Made by a program: the position numbers and the translations under genes
In this document: piece after piece, positions 48,483 through 60,086 of the stretch
Layout of the letters: every line of letters begins with the position of its first letter
Position numbering within the stretch: the first letter of the stretch is position 1
Notes under the pieces: generated by a model
What the model was told of the DNA's origin: nothing
The model's database searches: none
The model's input: the letters and a program-made list of their open reading frames with translations, nothing else
DNA from: Clarkia xantiana subsp. parviflora
Lineage: Eukaryota > Streptophyta > Magnoliopsida > Myrtales > Onagraceae
Reading direction: 5' to 3'
Assembly (NCBI GenBank): GCA_036873135.1
Contig: JAPTYO010000010.1
Span: forward strand, 20,577,772 to 20,641,771
Length of the DNA stretch: 64,000 bases

Positions 48483-49720
48483 TCTATCTATCTATATAAT
48501 AAAGTAACAGAAAACAAACAATGTGAAATGTGGTTTCGACACGTCAGCACGTAAGTAAAATATGGTTTTGACACGTCATCACGAGCACATAAGCTCAGTC
48601 ACCCAATAACATTATGACACATCATTAATTGAAGAAAAAAAAAACAACTCAGTAAATAATCTCTTTAAGGACATGAATCAGTAAATCATCAATCAATACT
48701 AATTAACGCTAATAAAAAAACACTATCAATTAATTCTCTAATTTAATAATTGTTCCTTATAAATGGTCTATATATGAATAATTATCTATATTTATATCTA
48801 TAATCTATATATATAATAAAGTAACAGGAAAGAGACAATGTGAAATGTGGTTTCGACACGTCAGCACGTAAGTAAAATGTGGTATTGACACGTCACCACG
48901 AGCAAATAAGCTCAGTCACCCAATAATCTATTCTATATATATATTATATATAATAAAGTAACGGGAAAGAGACAATGTGAAATGTGGTTTTGACACGTCA
49001 GCACGTAAGTAAAATGTGGTTTTGACACGTCATCACGAGCACATAAGCTCAGTCACCCAATAATCTATTCTATATATATAATAAAGTAACAGGAAAGAGA
49101 CAATGTGAAATGTGGTTTCGACACGTCAGCACGTAAGTAAAATGTGGTTTTGACACGTCATCGCGAGCACATAAGCTCAGTCACCCAATTTATGACACGT
49201 CATTAATTGAAAAAAAAAACTACAACTCAGTAAATAATCTCTTTAAGGACATGAATCAGTGAATCATCAATCAATACTAATTAACGCTAATAAAAAAACG
49301 CTATCAATTAATTCTCTAATTTAATAATTGTTCCTTATAAATGGTCTATAAATGAATAATTATCTATATCTATATCTATATCTATATCTATCTATATATA
49401 TAATAAAGTAACAGGAAAGAGACAATGTGAAATGTGGTTTCGACACGTCAGCACGTAAGTAAAATGTGGTTTTGACACGTCATCACGAGCACGTAAGCTC
49501 AGTCACCCAATAACATTATGACACGTCATTAATTGAAAAAAAAAACTGCAACACAGTAAATAATCTCTTTAAGGACATGAATCAGTAAATCATCAATCAA
49601 TACTAATTAACGCTAATAAAAAACACGTTATCAATTAATTCTCTAATTTAATAATTGTTCCTTACAAATGGTCTATAAATGAATAATTAATAGTAATTAT
49701 TGCTAATAAAAAAACGTTAT
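48483..49720 (+). repeat. Tandemly repeated Helitron 5' ends
   Basis: The block taataaagtaacaggaaaga, continuing gacaatgtgaaatgtggttt and cgacacgtcagcacgtaagt, occurs five times, at about 48490, 48815, 48953, 49080 and 49402. Three copies carry a longer tail (caattaattctctaatttaa...) around 48.60-48.78, 49.20-49.38 and 49.53-49.70 kb. The copies differ at only a few bases. Confidence 0.9.
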
Positions 49721-51452
49721 CAATTAATAATCATACAAATAAAACTTTTGCAATTCTATAACATCTGCATCCTCTTCCAATAATTTGAAGTATATATATA
49801 AATCTTAAAACGACCAAAGATTAGAGTCTTGAGTTGATTGAAGGAAAGTTAGAGCAGATAGGGTTTCTAACGAAAAGACTCAAATTCTAGGAAACATAAT
49901 CCTAGACCCTAAAAACAAAATCAGAGTGGTATCAACTAGAGCTATGGCGGAGGTATGTGGAGGTTGTTGCGAGTGTGTTGGCGGTCTAGCTAAACCTACA
50001 TCTAAAAAAATGCACACCGTCCCTACGGAGAGCCGTCTAATGCGCACCACAATTGCTCTACCGTCGAATATGTCTCATGCAAGTCGTGATCCCAACTCAG
50101 TCATGTGCTCAACGACCCTCCTTAAAAATCAGTTACACTAGAGAAGATAAAAAAGAACGAACAACCGAAACAAGCCAATCCACCATATGATACCATCATA
50201 GGAAGGTAGTTTATCTGCATAAAAAAAAAAAAACTACAAGGCTTAGAAATGGGAATGAAATCTTTTAGATAATTATAAAATGTGTGGCACCACGCGGCTG
50301 CTTTTAGGGGGAATGGATGATTTATATTAATTAGGGTTTCAAGACCTAATGAGTTGGATCTAAAAAAGCATAATGGGCGGATGGAGTTTAGTTTTAAGCT
50401 GAGAGTTTTTTTTTTGCCAATTTAGGCTAAGAGTTAAAACTAGCATATAAATATTATTTATGGTAAAAAACATATTAATATGTATATCATTTCCCAAAAA
50501 TATCCATCAATATTATATATAATATCTATCATTAGGCATTTTTATTAAATGCATGCGATTTTGATGGTGTTGGTGTTGTTAGTATTTTTTGGACTGTCGG
50601 TTGCGATCGTATGCAACTCGGTCGAGGAAGAAAGTGTTCGATTATTAGGGAAAAAAGTGCTTAGATGAATATTGAATGACAACAGAATTATGCAGTTGTT
50701 TGAGAAACCCTTAAAAACTGGGTCACCTGAGAAGCATGTCATAACAAGAAATAGCAAACATTATACAAACTTAGGTTGAAGGTTTTGCGCCGACCGGACA
50801 AGTTTTTTTTTTTTAACTATGTTTTTAGAAATTATATATGATGATTGGTTGGAATTTCATCCTCATGTGACATATTTCATTTAAGTTATTATTATAACAT
50901 GGAGCTTCCTACCGAGATGTTTCTCTACAAAAAGGTTACTTCTAAACTCTTATTTCTCATATTGGTTTTTTTGATTGATTCTTTATTTGTTTGGATCAAG
51001 TCTGTGAATTTTTTTAAGTTGTTTAGGGTTTAGGGTATTAAATTGATTCATAATTAGGGTTTTGTTTGTTGGAATAATGTATTGTTTGGTGACGAACCAG
51101 GTCTAAATGAGGACCATGCACATGTTTAGCCCTTTTGTGGAAGATTGATTCATATGTGAGTCAAATGTTAATTATGTTAATACTAACTTCAATATATATA
51201 TATATATATTGCAAGTGCCTCTCTCAAGAATATTGGTGAAGTGAAGGAACATGTTGAAAATTTGAAAATTTGTGAAGGTGGCTGACTTTATTAATATTTA
51301 GGGTTTATGATTTGAAAAATATAATAAACAAAACAATGCGTATTGAAACACTCGAGAATTTTAGAAGGGAATCCTTTTTTCTTTAAACTAACAAAGTAGA
51401 TACATAATTATATTCTTTTTATATACGTTAATGTTTACGTTTTAAAAGGCCG

Positions 51453-51471
51453 CCCCGCGCGTAGCGCGGGG
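51453..51471 (+). other. Helitron 3' terminal hairpin
   Basis: 8-bp perfect GC stem with a 3-base loop, 11 bases from the CTAG terminus; taken as the rolling-circle termination signal. Confidence 0.88.
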
Positions 51472-51482
51472 TCAACACCTAG

Positions 51483-52331
51483 TATTATTATAAGTCAAGA
51501 GCAAATATACTACGCTTATTTCTTTCTTGATGCGAGAAAAAAAAGGGTTATCAAATTGCTAATTTTTTTTTTTTCTAACTCAAATTTTATACATGTACAA
51601 ATTTCTAACTATGACCACGTGCCTATTACATGATGAACAAAACGTTGAAAAATTATAATTGTTGTTTTGGCATTTGAATAAATTTCTAAGTGACATTTGA
51701 TCAGTTGAAAAAATCGAGGTGGGTGATTTCATAAACCCCAATGGGGCGTTTGAATTGATGTAATGTGAAATTACTTGAAATGTAAAATTATAAGTAATGT
51801 GACCCACGTAATGTAATGTTTGATTGATGTGTTTGGTTATGTTGTAATGTGAAGTTTAAAGTTAGATTATAGTGTTTTTAGTATGTGTTGTAATGTGAAT
51901 TTATTATTGTTATATTAATCTATATGAGAGTATATTATATTTTAATATGATAAGATCTAAAAGAATATACATATATATTTTGACAACAACTAACTTATTA
52001 AAGATTATGTGTGTTGTTAATACTATAGTCATTTATGAATTCTAAAGACTAAATATTTAAAATCAATACGCACAACTACTAAAATTCTATTAATTAAAAC
52101 CTTATATAAAGTTTTATACGATAATTTTCATTAAAAAAAAATACAATAAAAAGATTTACTCATTTTATACGAACATCATGTGCATTATTATTTATTATAA
52201 TAAAACGTTATGATGTATATAAAATATAAAAAGTTGATAAAAATATTATCATCATAATAAACTATAAAGATAATACAAAATATTTCAACTATTTAATAAA
52301 TAATAACACTCTATAATGTTATACGTAATTT
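51483..52331. other. AT-rich DNA, target region of the gypsy element
   Basis: No gene seen. The stretch from 51742 (ggggcgtttgaattgatgtaatgtg) and the sequence resuming at 62753 both carry gtaatgtg / cacattac words in both orientations. The gypsy element may thus have landed in an older MITE, but terminal repeats of that MITE could not be fixed. Confidence 0.5.
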
Positions 52332-52336
52332 CACAT

Positions 52337-53115
52337 TGATGGATATACGCATGATTCGGGCTCGGTTTTAAATTATTCGGACCTCGTACATGCACGAAAC
52401 CCACGAAAAACCCGATTTCGAGCTAACCCGGGGAAACCAGGCAAGTCGCAAACTTGCCCGGCACCCCCGGGGGGCTTACCCGGAATTTCCGGGCAAGCCT
52501 AGGCTTACCCGGAATTCCGGGTAAGCTTTGCACCCCGGGGGTGTCGCGCACACCCCCCTTTTTTGTCCTGGATGTATACGGAGACCCGATTTTCAACTAA
52601 CTCCTATACGTCGGGGACCCCCCCGTTACAAGGCGCGCGCGTCCCGCTCGTGACAGCCGCCTGAGACGCGCGTCAGAGTCCTCTTCCCAAAGCTCTCCCC
52701 TGCATCCCGGTTCACATTTCCACATTGAACCGGGTCAAAACCGGCTTACGGTCCAAGGTTGCCTATAAATAGCCACCTTGGGGGTAAACATTTTCAAGTC
52801 ACTTTGGGTGAGAATTTGAGAAGAGCTCTGACCTCTCTCTAACTTTCTCTCTCTAGAACTGTCTAATGTTGACCGTCGGAGTGAGCGCACCAAGCACCTC
52901 CCCCCTCTCCACGGGAGTTGCTCGGTAATGCTCCTCTTGCAGGTACGGACGGACAGTCAGCGAGAGAGCCCGAAGGACTTAGTGCGATTTTGAAGACGAA
53001 GCCAAAGGCCCGTGCACGACCCTAGGAGACGGACTTGGCCCTAACAAGCTCGCACCCAACCCGAAGACATCGACAAGTTACTCAGCAGACAGCCCGCGTT
53101 AACTTGGTCGAAACA
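52337..53115 (+). repeat. 5' LTR of the gypsy element
   Basis: 779 bp, from TGATGGATATACGC to GGTCGAAACA. Compared by eye with the 3' LTR it shows roughly nine differences, about 1 percent, several being single-base gaps in homopolymers. Confidence 0.95.
52764..52771 (+). promoter_or_regulatory. TATA box of the gypsy LTR
   Basis: TATAAATA lies about 350 bases before the LTR end and is repeated at 62397-62404 in the 3' LTR. Confidence 0.7.
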
Positions 53116-53117
53116 CT

Positions 53118-53135
53118 TGGCGCCGTCCGTGGATC
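53118..53135 (+). other. Primer binding site of the gypsy element
   Basis: TGGCGCCGTCCGTGG follows the LTR after two bases. TGGCGCCG begins the primer site of many plant gypsy elements and is usually assigned to an aspartate tRNA; the exact tRNA was not checked. Confidence 0.7.
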
Positions 53136-53153
53136 ACCCACAAGACCAAAAGC

Positions 53154-54955
53154 ATGGCAAGCAACGAGCAGCCACCGCCGACTAAGACGAAGAAAAGAGG
53201 ACCAGAACGTCCAAGGAAAACTCCGGCCCCGGAGTCAAGCATGAGACCTCCTCCGCAGAGAGCTCAGAGAGACCCCCCGCAGAGCCAAAGCGAGGCCTCA
53301 GTCGCCTCGTCTATGCCAACAAGAAGCGTACACTCTCGGAGTAACGCGCAAGGGGGCACACAGCAAACCGACGCTCCTCCAGGCTTCGCCCATCAAACCT
53401 TCAACACGCAGGAGCAACCATACGGAATGCCAAATGCTGGGGCATACAATCAGGCACCAGGGGCACAGGCTGCGCCTGCAGTCACCCCAGAAATGATGGC
53501 GGCACTCGAACAGCTGCTTCATCTGAGAGAGGCCCTGCGCAACCAAGGATACGGGGCGCCACCGCCCCCTCCCGCGCAACAAGCAAATATGCCCCCGCCA
53601 CCAAGGCAGGCGCCTCCAATGAATGCACCTCAGCAGAGAGGCCCTACAATCTCAAAAACCCCGACCTTTCACGGGAATGCACAACAAAGCAGGCAGTTCC
53701 CCCAACAAGGGACAAGACAGGAGCTCTCGCACTCCCAAACACCCTACCAAGCAGGGCCATTCAATGAAGGAGCCTGGAGGCAGCCGTCTCAGACATTCCA
53801 GGGATATCAAGGTGGATATTCTCAGTACAACCCGACGCAGGCGCAATTTCCCCAACAAGGCGCAAGCATGGGACAAGAAGCATGCCCCCCAAATCAGGGT
53901 AACCCAGTTACCGGGTTGACGGAGGAGATGCTTGAAAAGCTGATTGAAAAGAAGATAAAGCAAAGGAAAATGAGAGGGATGAACACATTGGTGGACACCA
54001 CATCCCACCCTTTCACTGACGAGCTGGTGTACAGTCGCGTCCCAGACGCACTGTATAATCTAAGGCCGGAAAAGTACCGAGGCAAGGGAGACCCGATAGA
54101 GCATGTGCAGCAGCATGAAGCAATGCTTTTGGGGAGGACAGACAACCCTCACCACATAGCCATGACATTCCCCCAAACATTAGGCGGACCAGCTGCACAC
54201 TGGCTCTTCTCCCTGCCAAAGAAGAGCATAGACTCATGGCAGTCCCTCAAAGAAAAGTTCATCCACCGTTACATGGGAGAACGTTCGATCATCAAAGGAT
54301 CAAATGCCTTGGATGACGTCAAGCAGGAGTGGAATGAGTCCCTCGCAAGCTACTACATCCGGTTTAATCAAACATCTCGGAAATTCAAACGAACATCGCA
54401 GAGATAGAAATCATCCATGCCTTTGTCAGAAACCTGGGTAGGCACGGGTACGACTTGGGCCAAAAGCTTTCTACAAGGCCGGTGGAAACAATGGAAGAAC
54501 TCGTGGCAAGAGTAAAAGAGTACATTGATGCTGAGCACTACAAGATGACAGCCCGGGACAAGTGGGTTAAGCCCGGCAACAAGAAAGATGAGAGTAAGCC
54601 AGGCCCCCTGAAGCAGAACCAAACCCCCCAACAAAAACAGTGGACTCCGCCCCAGAAGAGAACATTCAACATTGAAGAAGACAAGAATCCAGACGTCAAC
54701 ACCATTGAGCTAATCCCTTTGAACGCTCCCCTGAGTATCATACTGAAAGAAATGAAAGAGCAAAACCTCTGGAAAGAGCCATTCGGTTTCAGAAAGGGCC
54801 AGCTAGGGAAAGAGCAAGACAAGTGGTGTGAAAGCCACGAAGTCAACGGCCATGAAACTGACGACTGTAGAAGCCTTAAGTTCCAAATCAATCGAATCAT
54901 ACAAGAAGGCGGACTTAAGCACTACGTCGACCAGGGGGAAAGACTGAGAAGGTGA
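53154..54955 (+). pseudogene. Gypsy gag with zinc knuckle, one frameshift
   Basis: The first ORF (53154-54407, 417 codons) starts MASNEQPPPTKTKKRGPERP. A long Gln/Pro-rich region to about residue 250 is followed by the capsid-like gag domain (HWLFSLPKKSIDSWQSLKEK, then ERSIIKGSNALDDVKQEWNE). Near 54385 the frame shifts by one base and gag continues in the frame of 54455-54955 (EIIHAFVRNLG, PVETMEELVARVKEYIDAEH). That part ends with the zinc knuckle CESHEVNGHETDDC near 54.84 kb. The shift could be a programmed site, but it is unlike known ones; damage is more likely. It packages RNA into particles in intact relatives. Confidence 0.85.
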
Positions 54956-55019
54956 AAAGAAAATTCACGCCAAAGGAGAAAGGAAAAGAGAAGACCAATG
55001 ACAACCCCCTCCTAAAAAG

Positions 55020-56336
55020 AGGGGAGTTATTAAAGTCATTCATGGTGGTCCAGCTGCAGGAGGACAAGTCTCCAACACAAGAGATGTATACGCTGCGCAG
55101 GCAAGCACACTCCCCAAGTATGGCAAAAGAAAGAAACCGGAAGAGGAGGACCCCGTGATAGGATTCTCGAGAAAGGACATGGCACACATCGTCTACCCGC
55201 ATGATGACGCGTTAGTAATAACAATGGAAATCAACGGGTTCGATGTCAAAAGAATCCTGGTCGACGGAGGAAGCTCGGCAGACATCCTCCATGTCAATGT
55301 CCTCGAACAGCTTGGAATGAAGAGAGAGGACCTGAAGCCGGGAAATTTCCCGTTAGTAAGCTTTGTAGGAGCTGCTACATATCCACTGGGGATGATCACC
55401 CTTCCCACTGTGATAGGAGAAGGATGGAACGCAATGAAAGTCGACATCACTTTCGTGATCGTCGAGAGCCTTGGCGCTTACAACGGAATTCTCGGAAGAA
55501 CAACGATAAACCCCTACGAGATGGTGCCTTCAACGGCACACCAAAAGCTGAAGTACCGCTTAAGGGGAGGAGTTGGTGAAGTCTTGGGCGATCAGACGAC
55601 AGCACGAAAGTGCTATGTCAACGCCCTAAGATGCAAGAACCGTCTGGACATAGCAGTCATTGAAAGGGGACAATGTTCCAAGTCTGAAGTTGAGATGCGA
55701 TTTGACGAAATGATGAGCAGAGGAGAAAGACTCCCAGCACCTCAAACCCCAATGCTCCCAAGCATATGGGACATCAAGCAAGGGGAGTCGGAATCCATCC
55801 AGAGTTACTTCAAGCGATTCGCCATAAATGCAACTTCAAGTTTGGCAGAGAAGTCAGCCGTGATCAATGCCTTTTTCCTAAACATGAACTCACCTACATT
55901 CCTCATATTTGGACTAACACAAGGGTGGAGAACAACCAAATCTATGGCTGACTTAAAAGAGAAGATGGAGACAGCAATCGAGGTCGCAAACGAGCTGGGG
56001 TGGTTCAGCCCACCTGCAGAACAAGAGGAGGCGCGCGAACACAAGCGTGCAAGACAAGACTTGAACAACAACCAAGATGGCGAATATACACCTCTGAACA
56101 TAGAGGTGGAGGAGTTGTTCAAGACCATCCTGAAGGATGTTTTACCTCCTCCAAGCGAGATCCGGATTGCCTTCCTCGGGAAGAATCCAGAAATGTGGTG
56201 CCACTACCACAACAGATGGGGTCACAGCACGAATGGGTGCCCCTCTCTACGCAACAGAATCGAGGAACTGATCGAACAAGGAGCTCTGCGCTCCTACATT
56301 GCATGCAAGAAGCCAGCTTTATCAAACCGTCACTAA
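55020..56336 (+). CDS. Gypsy aspartic protease fused to a second gag-like tail
   Basis: Open from 55155 as an ATG-led ORF of 393 codons; homologous sequence begins near 55020 in the same frame (VIHGGPAAGGQVSNTRDVYA, typical of the Tat branch). The catalytic motif VDGGSSADIL lies near 55260, and the flap-like and ILGRTTINPY segments follow, so the protease looks complete. After KYRLRGGVGEVLGDQTTARK, where RT would follow in autonomous elements, the sequence becomes gag-like again. It reads ESIQSYFKRFAINATSS, then MADLKEKMETAIEVANELGW, and a second zinc knuckle CHYHNRWGHSTNGC. It stops at 56336. The protein thus joins a protease to the C-terminal part of a different gag. Confidence 0.8.
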   Translation, partial: RGVIKVIHGGPAAGGQVSNTRDVYAAQASTLPKYGKRKKPEEEDPVIGFSRKDMAHIVYPHDDALVITMEINGFDVKRILVDGGSSADILHVNVLEQLGMKREDLKPGNFPLVSFVGAATYPLGMITLPTVIGEGWNAMKVDITFVIVESLGAYNGILGRTTINPYEMVPSTAHQKLKYRLRGGVGEVLGDQTTARKCYVNALRCKNRLDIAVIERGQCSKSEVEMRFDEMMSRGERLPAPQTPMLPSIWDIKQGESESIQSYFKRFAINATSSLAEKSAVINAFFLNMNSPTFLIFGLTQGWRTTKSMADLKEKMETAIEVANELGWFSPPAEQEEAREHKRARQDLNNNQDGEYTPLNIEVEELFKTILKDVLPPPSEIRIAFLGKNPEMWCHYHNRWGHSTNGCPSLRNRIEELIEQGALRSYIACKKPALSNRH

Positions 56337-56696
56337 GGGAATAATCCTTCCCCTATGACATGCACATACTCTATCTTTACTTTTCAAGTACTAAGTAGAA
56401 CGTTTAGGATGGGAGATCAGTTGACTCCATCCATGCACATCCCTTATAAATAAACAAGAAGACTAATGAAGTTCACTCCTTGCGTAGGAAAAATCACTAT
56501 GTAATGGCAAGCTAACCCGGTCCAAAACCAGGAACAAGCCACATACATCATCAACAAAGGCCCTAACTCTACACGCAGAAAGGGCAAAAAACAAGAAAAG
56601 CCATCAAAAAGATATCAAAGCAAGACTAAGCAAAGCTCATGCCTGTATTCAAAACAGAGGGAGCGCGACGCATGCAAGGAGACAAAATAATTTCAT

Positions 56697-57440
56697 CAAG
56701 GATGTGGACGTACTAATCTATCCACATCCTTGCCAAAAGTCGGGGACAAGCGGTTCATAGGAATCCTCCCTCGCAAATAAATGCAAGTGTCGGATGTACT
56801 AATCTATCCACACTTCGCCACAATACAAGGATGTGAACGTACTAATCTATTCACATCCTTGCAAAAAGTCGGGGGACAAGCGGTTCCTTAGGAATCCTCC
56901 CTCGCAAACAAATGCAAGTGTCGGACGTACTAATCTATCCACACTTCGCCGCAGTACAAGGATGTGGACGTACTAATCTATTCACATCCTTGCAAAAGTC
57001 GGGGGACAAGCGGTTCCTTAGGAATCCTCCCTCGCAAAAAAATGCAAGTGTCGGACGTACTAATCTATCCACACTTAGCCATCATCAAGCGATGTGGACG
57101 TACTTATCTATCCACATCTCAAAAAACAAGATAGGCGTGCGGCTCTTCAGGAAACCACCATCTTGTCAAAATATCATAATGAAGATCCACGGTTCCGTAA
57201 GGAACTATCTTCTTATGAAAATCAAAAGGACAAGCGGTTCCTTAAGAGTTCCCCCTTCTCTTTAAAATTGCAAGTGTCGGACGTACTAATCTATCCACAC
57301 TTCGCAAACAAACAACTATATCAAGTATGTGAACGTACTAATCTATTCACATCCTTGCAAAGGAAGACAAGCAGTTCAACATGGATCCTCCTCCTTACAA
57401 AGCCACAGGTGCCGGTAATACTAATTCATCCGCACCCCGC
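56697..57440 (+). repeat. Tandem array in the gypsy element, unit about 130 bp
   Basis: Full units start near 56697, 56826 and 56957, each with gatgtggacgtactaatcta, a gggggacaagcggttcctta segment, and a second half with aagtgtcggacgtactaatc. Degraded units continue to about 57440. Each unit holds two related halves centred on cgtactaatctatccacac. Confidence 0.9.
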
Positions 57441-57747
57441 CACCAATAGAGATGCAATTTCCTAAGGAAAACCATCGGATTAAGGAAATCGACCTGTCAA
57501 CAGAGCTACACTCTTCCAAAAGAGAACAAGTTATAGAGACAACAATAAAGGAAGATGCAAAATAATACTAAGTATTATATCTTTAAACATCTCATGTCAG
57601 GCATATATATATAATATAGCAGGTCTGAAAAGTAAAGGCATCCAGCCAGCATAAAAAGTCAAGCCCGGGACACACCCCGCCAAAATCTCACCCATGCAAG
57701 GGGAGCAACCATATATACACAAGAGAGTCATATAAAACAAAGAAAGA

Positions 57748-60086
57748 TCAACCTGACCCAACGTCAGGAGCACCAGAGCCAAAGGCGTCAGCCATAAAAA
57801 CATCATGCGCAGGGCTGCTGAAAACAACACGGCGATCGTCACCAACAGGGACGGACACCTGTCCCGTCAAACCACTCGCTCCGCCCACATTGCCCGCTCG
57901 GATCCCCGCAATAGCCCCGAGGGCATAGCCAGTATATGGCCCAGTACTCTGGAAAGGAAAATCGGGGGCAAGAGAGTATATCCTCCTGAAGTAATCCACA
58001 GAGAAAGGCTCCATGTGATCATCACGTGCCTTCTCGAGAAGTTTGGAGTAATCAGCTGTAGTAGGAAACTCAATCATCCCAAGCTGATCACCCAGGGCAA
58101 CATGAGACTCCTTAGTCTCCTTCAGCGCCACAGCATGTGCCTCCTCGTCGACCTTCTCCTGGCGCAATAAGGCAAACAGCTCCGCCTCCAGCTGAGACGC
58201 GCAATCCTGACTTCCCTTGAGATCAGCGGAAGCCTTGGAAGAAGCATCTGAATGTGCGCGCGCCTTCTCCCTCAACACAACGACATCCTGAGACAAGCGC
58301 TCATGACGACCCTGCAGACCCCTCGTCTCCTCAACAAGCTCAACAACAAAGGAGGAAAGGTTGGTCATCACGGCATTCACCTGCAACAACAACACAAGCA
58401 CATCACACACAAAGAAGCCAGACAAACATGATAGATCCAACATAAAAAGAAAACAACGCACAGGAGCAAAGCGCGCGAGCGACTCCTCAACACACTTCAA
58501 AGCAACCTCAGGGTCACGGGGGCACTTCTTGCGGTCAGCCGGCGGAACAGATCGCTGAACCACACGCACACCGACAGCAGGTGTGCTCAAGGAAACATCC
58601 TTGGGAAAGCGAATAGCAGACTGAGAGTAGGGAGTCCACTCGTTCCCGGACACATCCCGATCAAGCCGACACATCAGATCAGACTTGCGAAGAGCTGGAG
58701 GAGTAGGAACAACTACACATCAAAAACAAACACATTAGGAGAAGGCAAACTATACCAATACAAAAAGAAGTCAACCACAGTCACCTGCCAAGGAAGGCAC
58801 CTCCGCTGAACGGCCGCTCCCCGACCGGGGGGCAGGCATGGTCGAATCCGCATACATTGGCCCCTTCCCTTTGTCGCAGGAAGGAGCAAGAGGCATGCCG
58901 GCAGACGTCGACCTCTTAGGATCGCTCGGGGAACGGACGTCAGCATCATTCTCTCGGACAGGTGCAACTCCCCCCGCCGTCGGGAGTACCAAGCCTGCAA
59001 AGACAACCACAAAAAGACCATTAGCATGTTAGCATGGGGAAAAATCTCAACGAAACCTTTAAAGGCACAAGTCCCATACCCGGGCCAATAGGAGGAGTGT
59101 CGCCGAGGCCGGAAACAGTCTGAGGAGATCCGCCTGCGACTCCGCCCTGTAAACAGGGGCGTCTGTTAAGAAACCAACCTACAAGGAAACAGGAACAAAT
59201 GTTACGAAACTTCAAAACATACCAACTCATCCCCCGAAGGACGTACATGAATGCCCGCCGCGAGCAGCTCGGCGTCAGAAGCACGATAAAGGGGGCTGTA
59301 CTCCCCCGCCCTATTCGCCGTGTGAATCTTCTTCAAAGCAACCTTGTCTGTATCGGAGAACTCCTGAAAACGCGGAACGGGGTCGGTATCCACTATGTGA
59401 GAAGTCGTCCAAGTCGTGCCCGCATCCTTTATAAAAAAGTACTGACACTTCCATTTGTTCTGGGAAGTGTCCGATCTTTCGCAGAACCGCACCTCAGTAT
59501 TCCACCCCGCCCTGCGCAAGCCAAGGGAGGAGAATCCCTTCTCGGTCATGTGAGGCCAACGCAAGGTGAAAGTACACATCCCAGACTCATCTGCCTTGCC
59601 CAGGCGATAGAAGGCTCGAAAAAGCACTATCGAGTAATCCCAAGAGTTTAGATGACACTGCACCCGGAAACGTGTCCAAGCTCTAAACCCCGGTGGAGTG
59701 ATAGAGACGGGAGAAATCCTGTAATGTCGACAAAGGCGGGCCAGATCCTGACAATAAGGAAAGCGCAGCCCTTCTCAGAACTGTGAAAGATAAACAGCCT
59801 CGTATTCAGCCGGAGGAACGGTGGGCCGACCAAATTCGACCCCCTTCACGACGTCCCAAGGATACGAGACCTCTATGCCGGGACACCAGCCCCGGGTCGA
59901 GACGTAGAGATCGAACTTGGAACGTGGGAGCTTGTTGGGAAAAAACATTTGGGTCTTCTCCAGTATTACGCGGTTACCCGACGGTCCCAAAAGCACACCG
60001 CTTCGAGACCCGGAATCAGAATCCATGGTGCCCTCATCAACCTCCCCATCAATGTTATCCGAAACAGAGTGATGAGACTTACTCAT
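57748..60086 (-). CDS. Antisense spliced ORF of the gypsy element (PF04195-like)
   Basis: Five exons join in frame on the strand opposite gag: 59223-60086, 59081-59147, 58785-58994, 58462-58712, 57748-58380. They total 2025 nt, about 674 residues. All introns use GT-AG. Exon 1 starts MSKSHHSVSDNIDGEVDEGT and contains EGLRFPYCQDLARLCRHYRI and PGFRAWTRFRVQCHLNSWDY. This is the pattern of the Pfam family called putative gypsy-type transposon (PF04195), found as an extra ORF in plant retroelements. The last exon has a heptad-rich coiled coil (VELVEETRGLQGRHERLSQD onward). One in-frame TGA stands just before EGLRFP near codon 104, probably from CGA; otherwise it is open. Its function is unknown. 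A host gene carried by the element is possible but less likely. Confidence 0.75.

Larger units (their letters stand above)
48483..51482 (+). mobile_element. Non-autonomous Helitron
   Basis: The 3' end is diagnostic. A GC hairpin CCCCGCGC-gta-GCGCGGGG (51453-51471) is followed by TCAACACCTAG and then T (51483). The 5' end starts TCTATCTATATAATAAAG directly after an A, so insertion is between A and T as Helitrons do. No RepHel coding was seen. The body contains ATs, short gene-like scraps (for example gagtggtatcaactagagc at 49924, like a retrotransposon primer region) and nothing I can name. Because the 5' end occurs several times, the true left limit may be one of the later copies. Confidence 0.8.

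Noticed and set aside
49926..50141. 71-codon ORF in the Helitron
   Set aside because: Starts after a retrotransposon-like primer word but shows no gag pattern and ends quickly; treated as scrap sequence.
53298..56325. Minus-strand ORFs of 80-120 codons over gag and protease
   Set aside because: Shadows of the plus-strand reading frames, with no conserved motifs.
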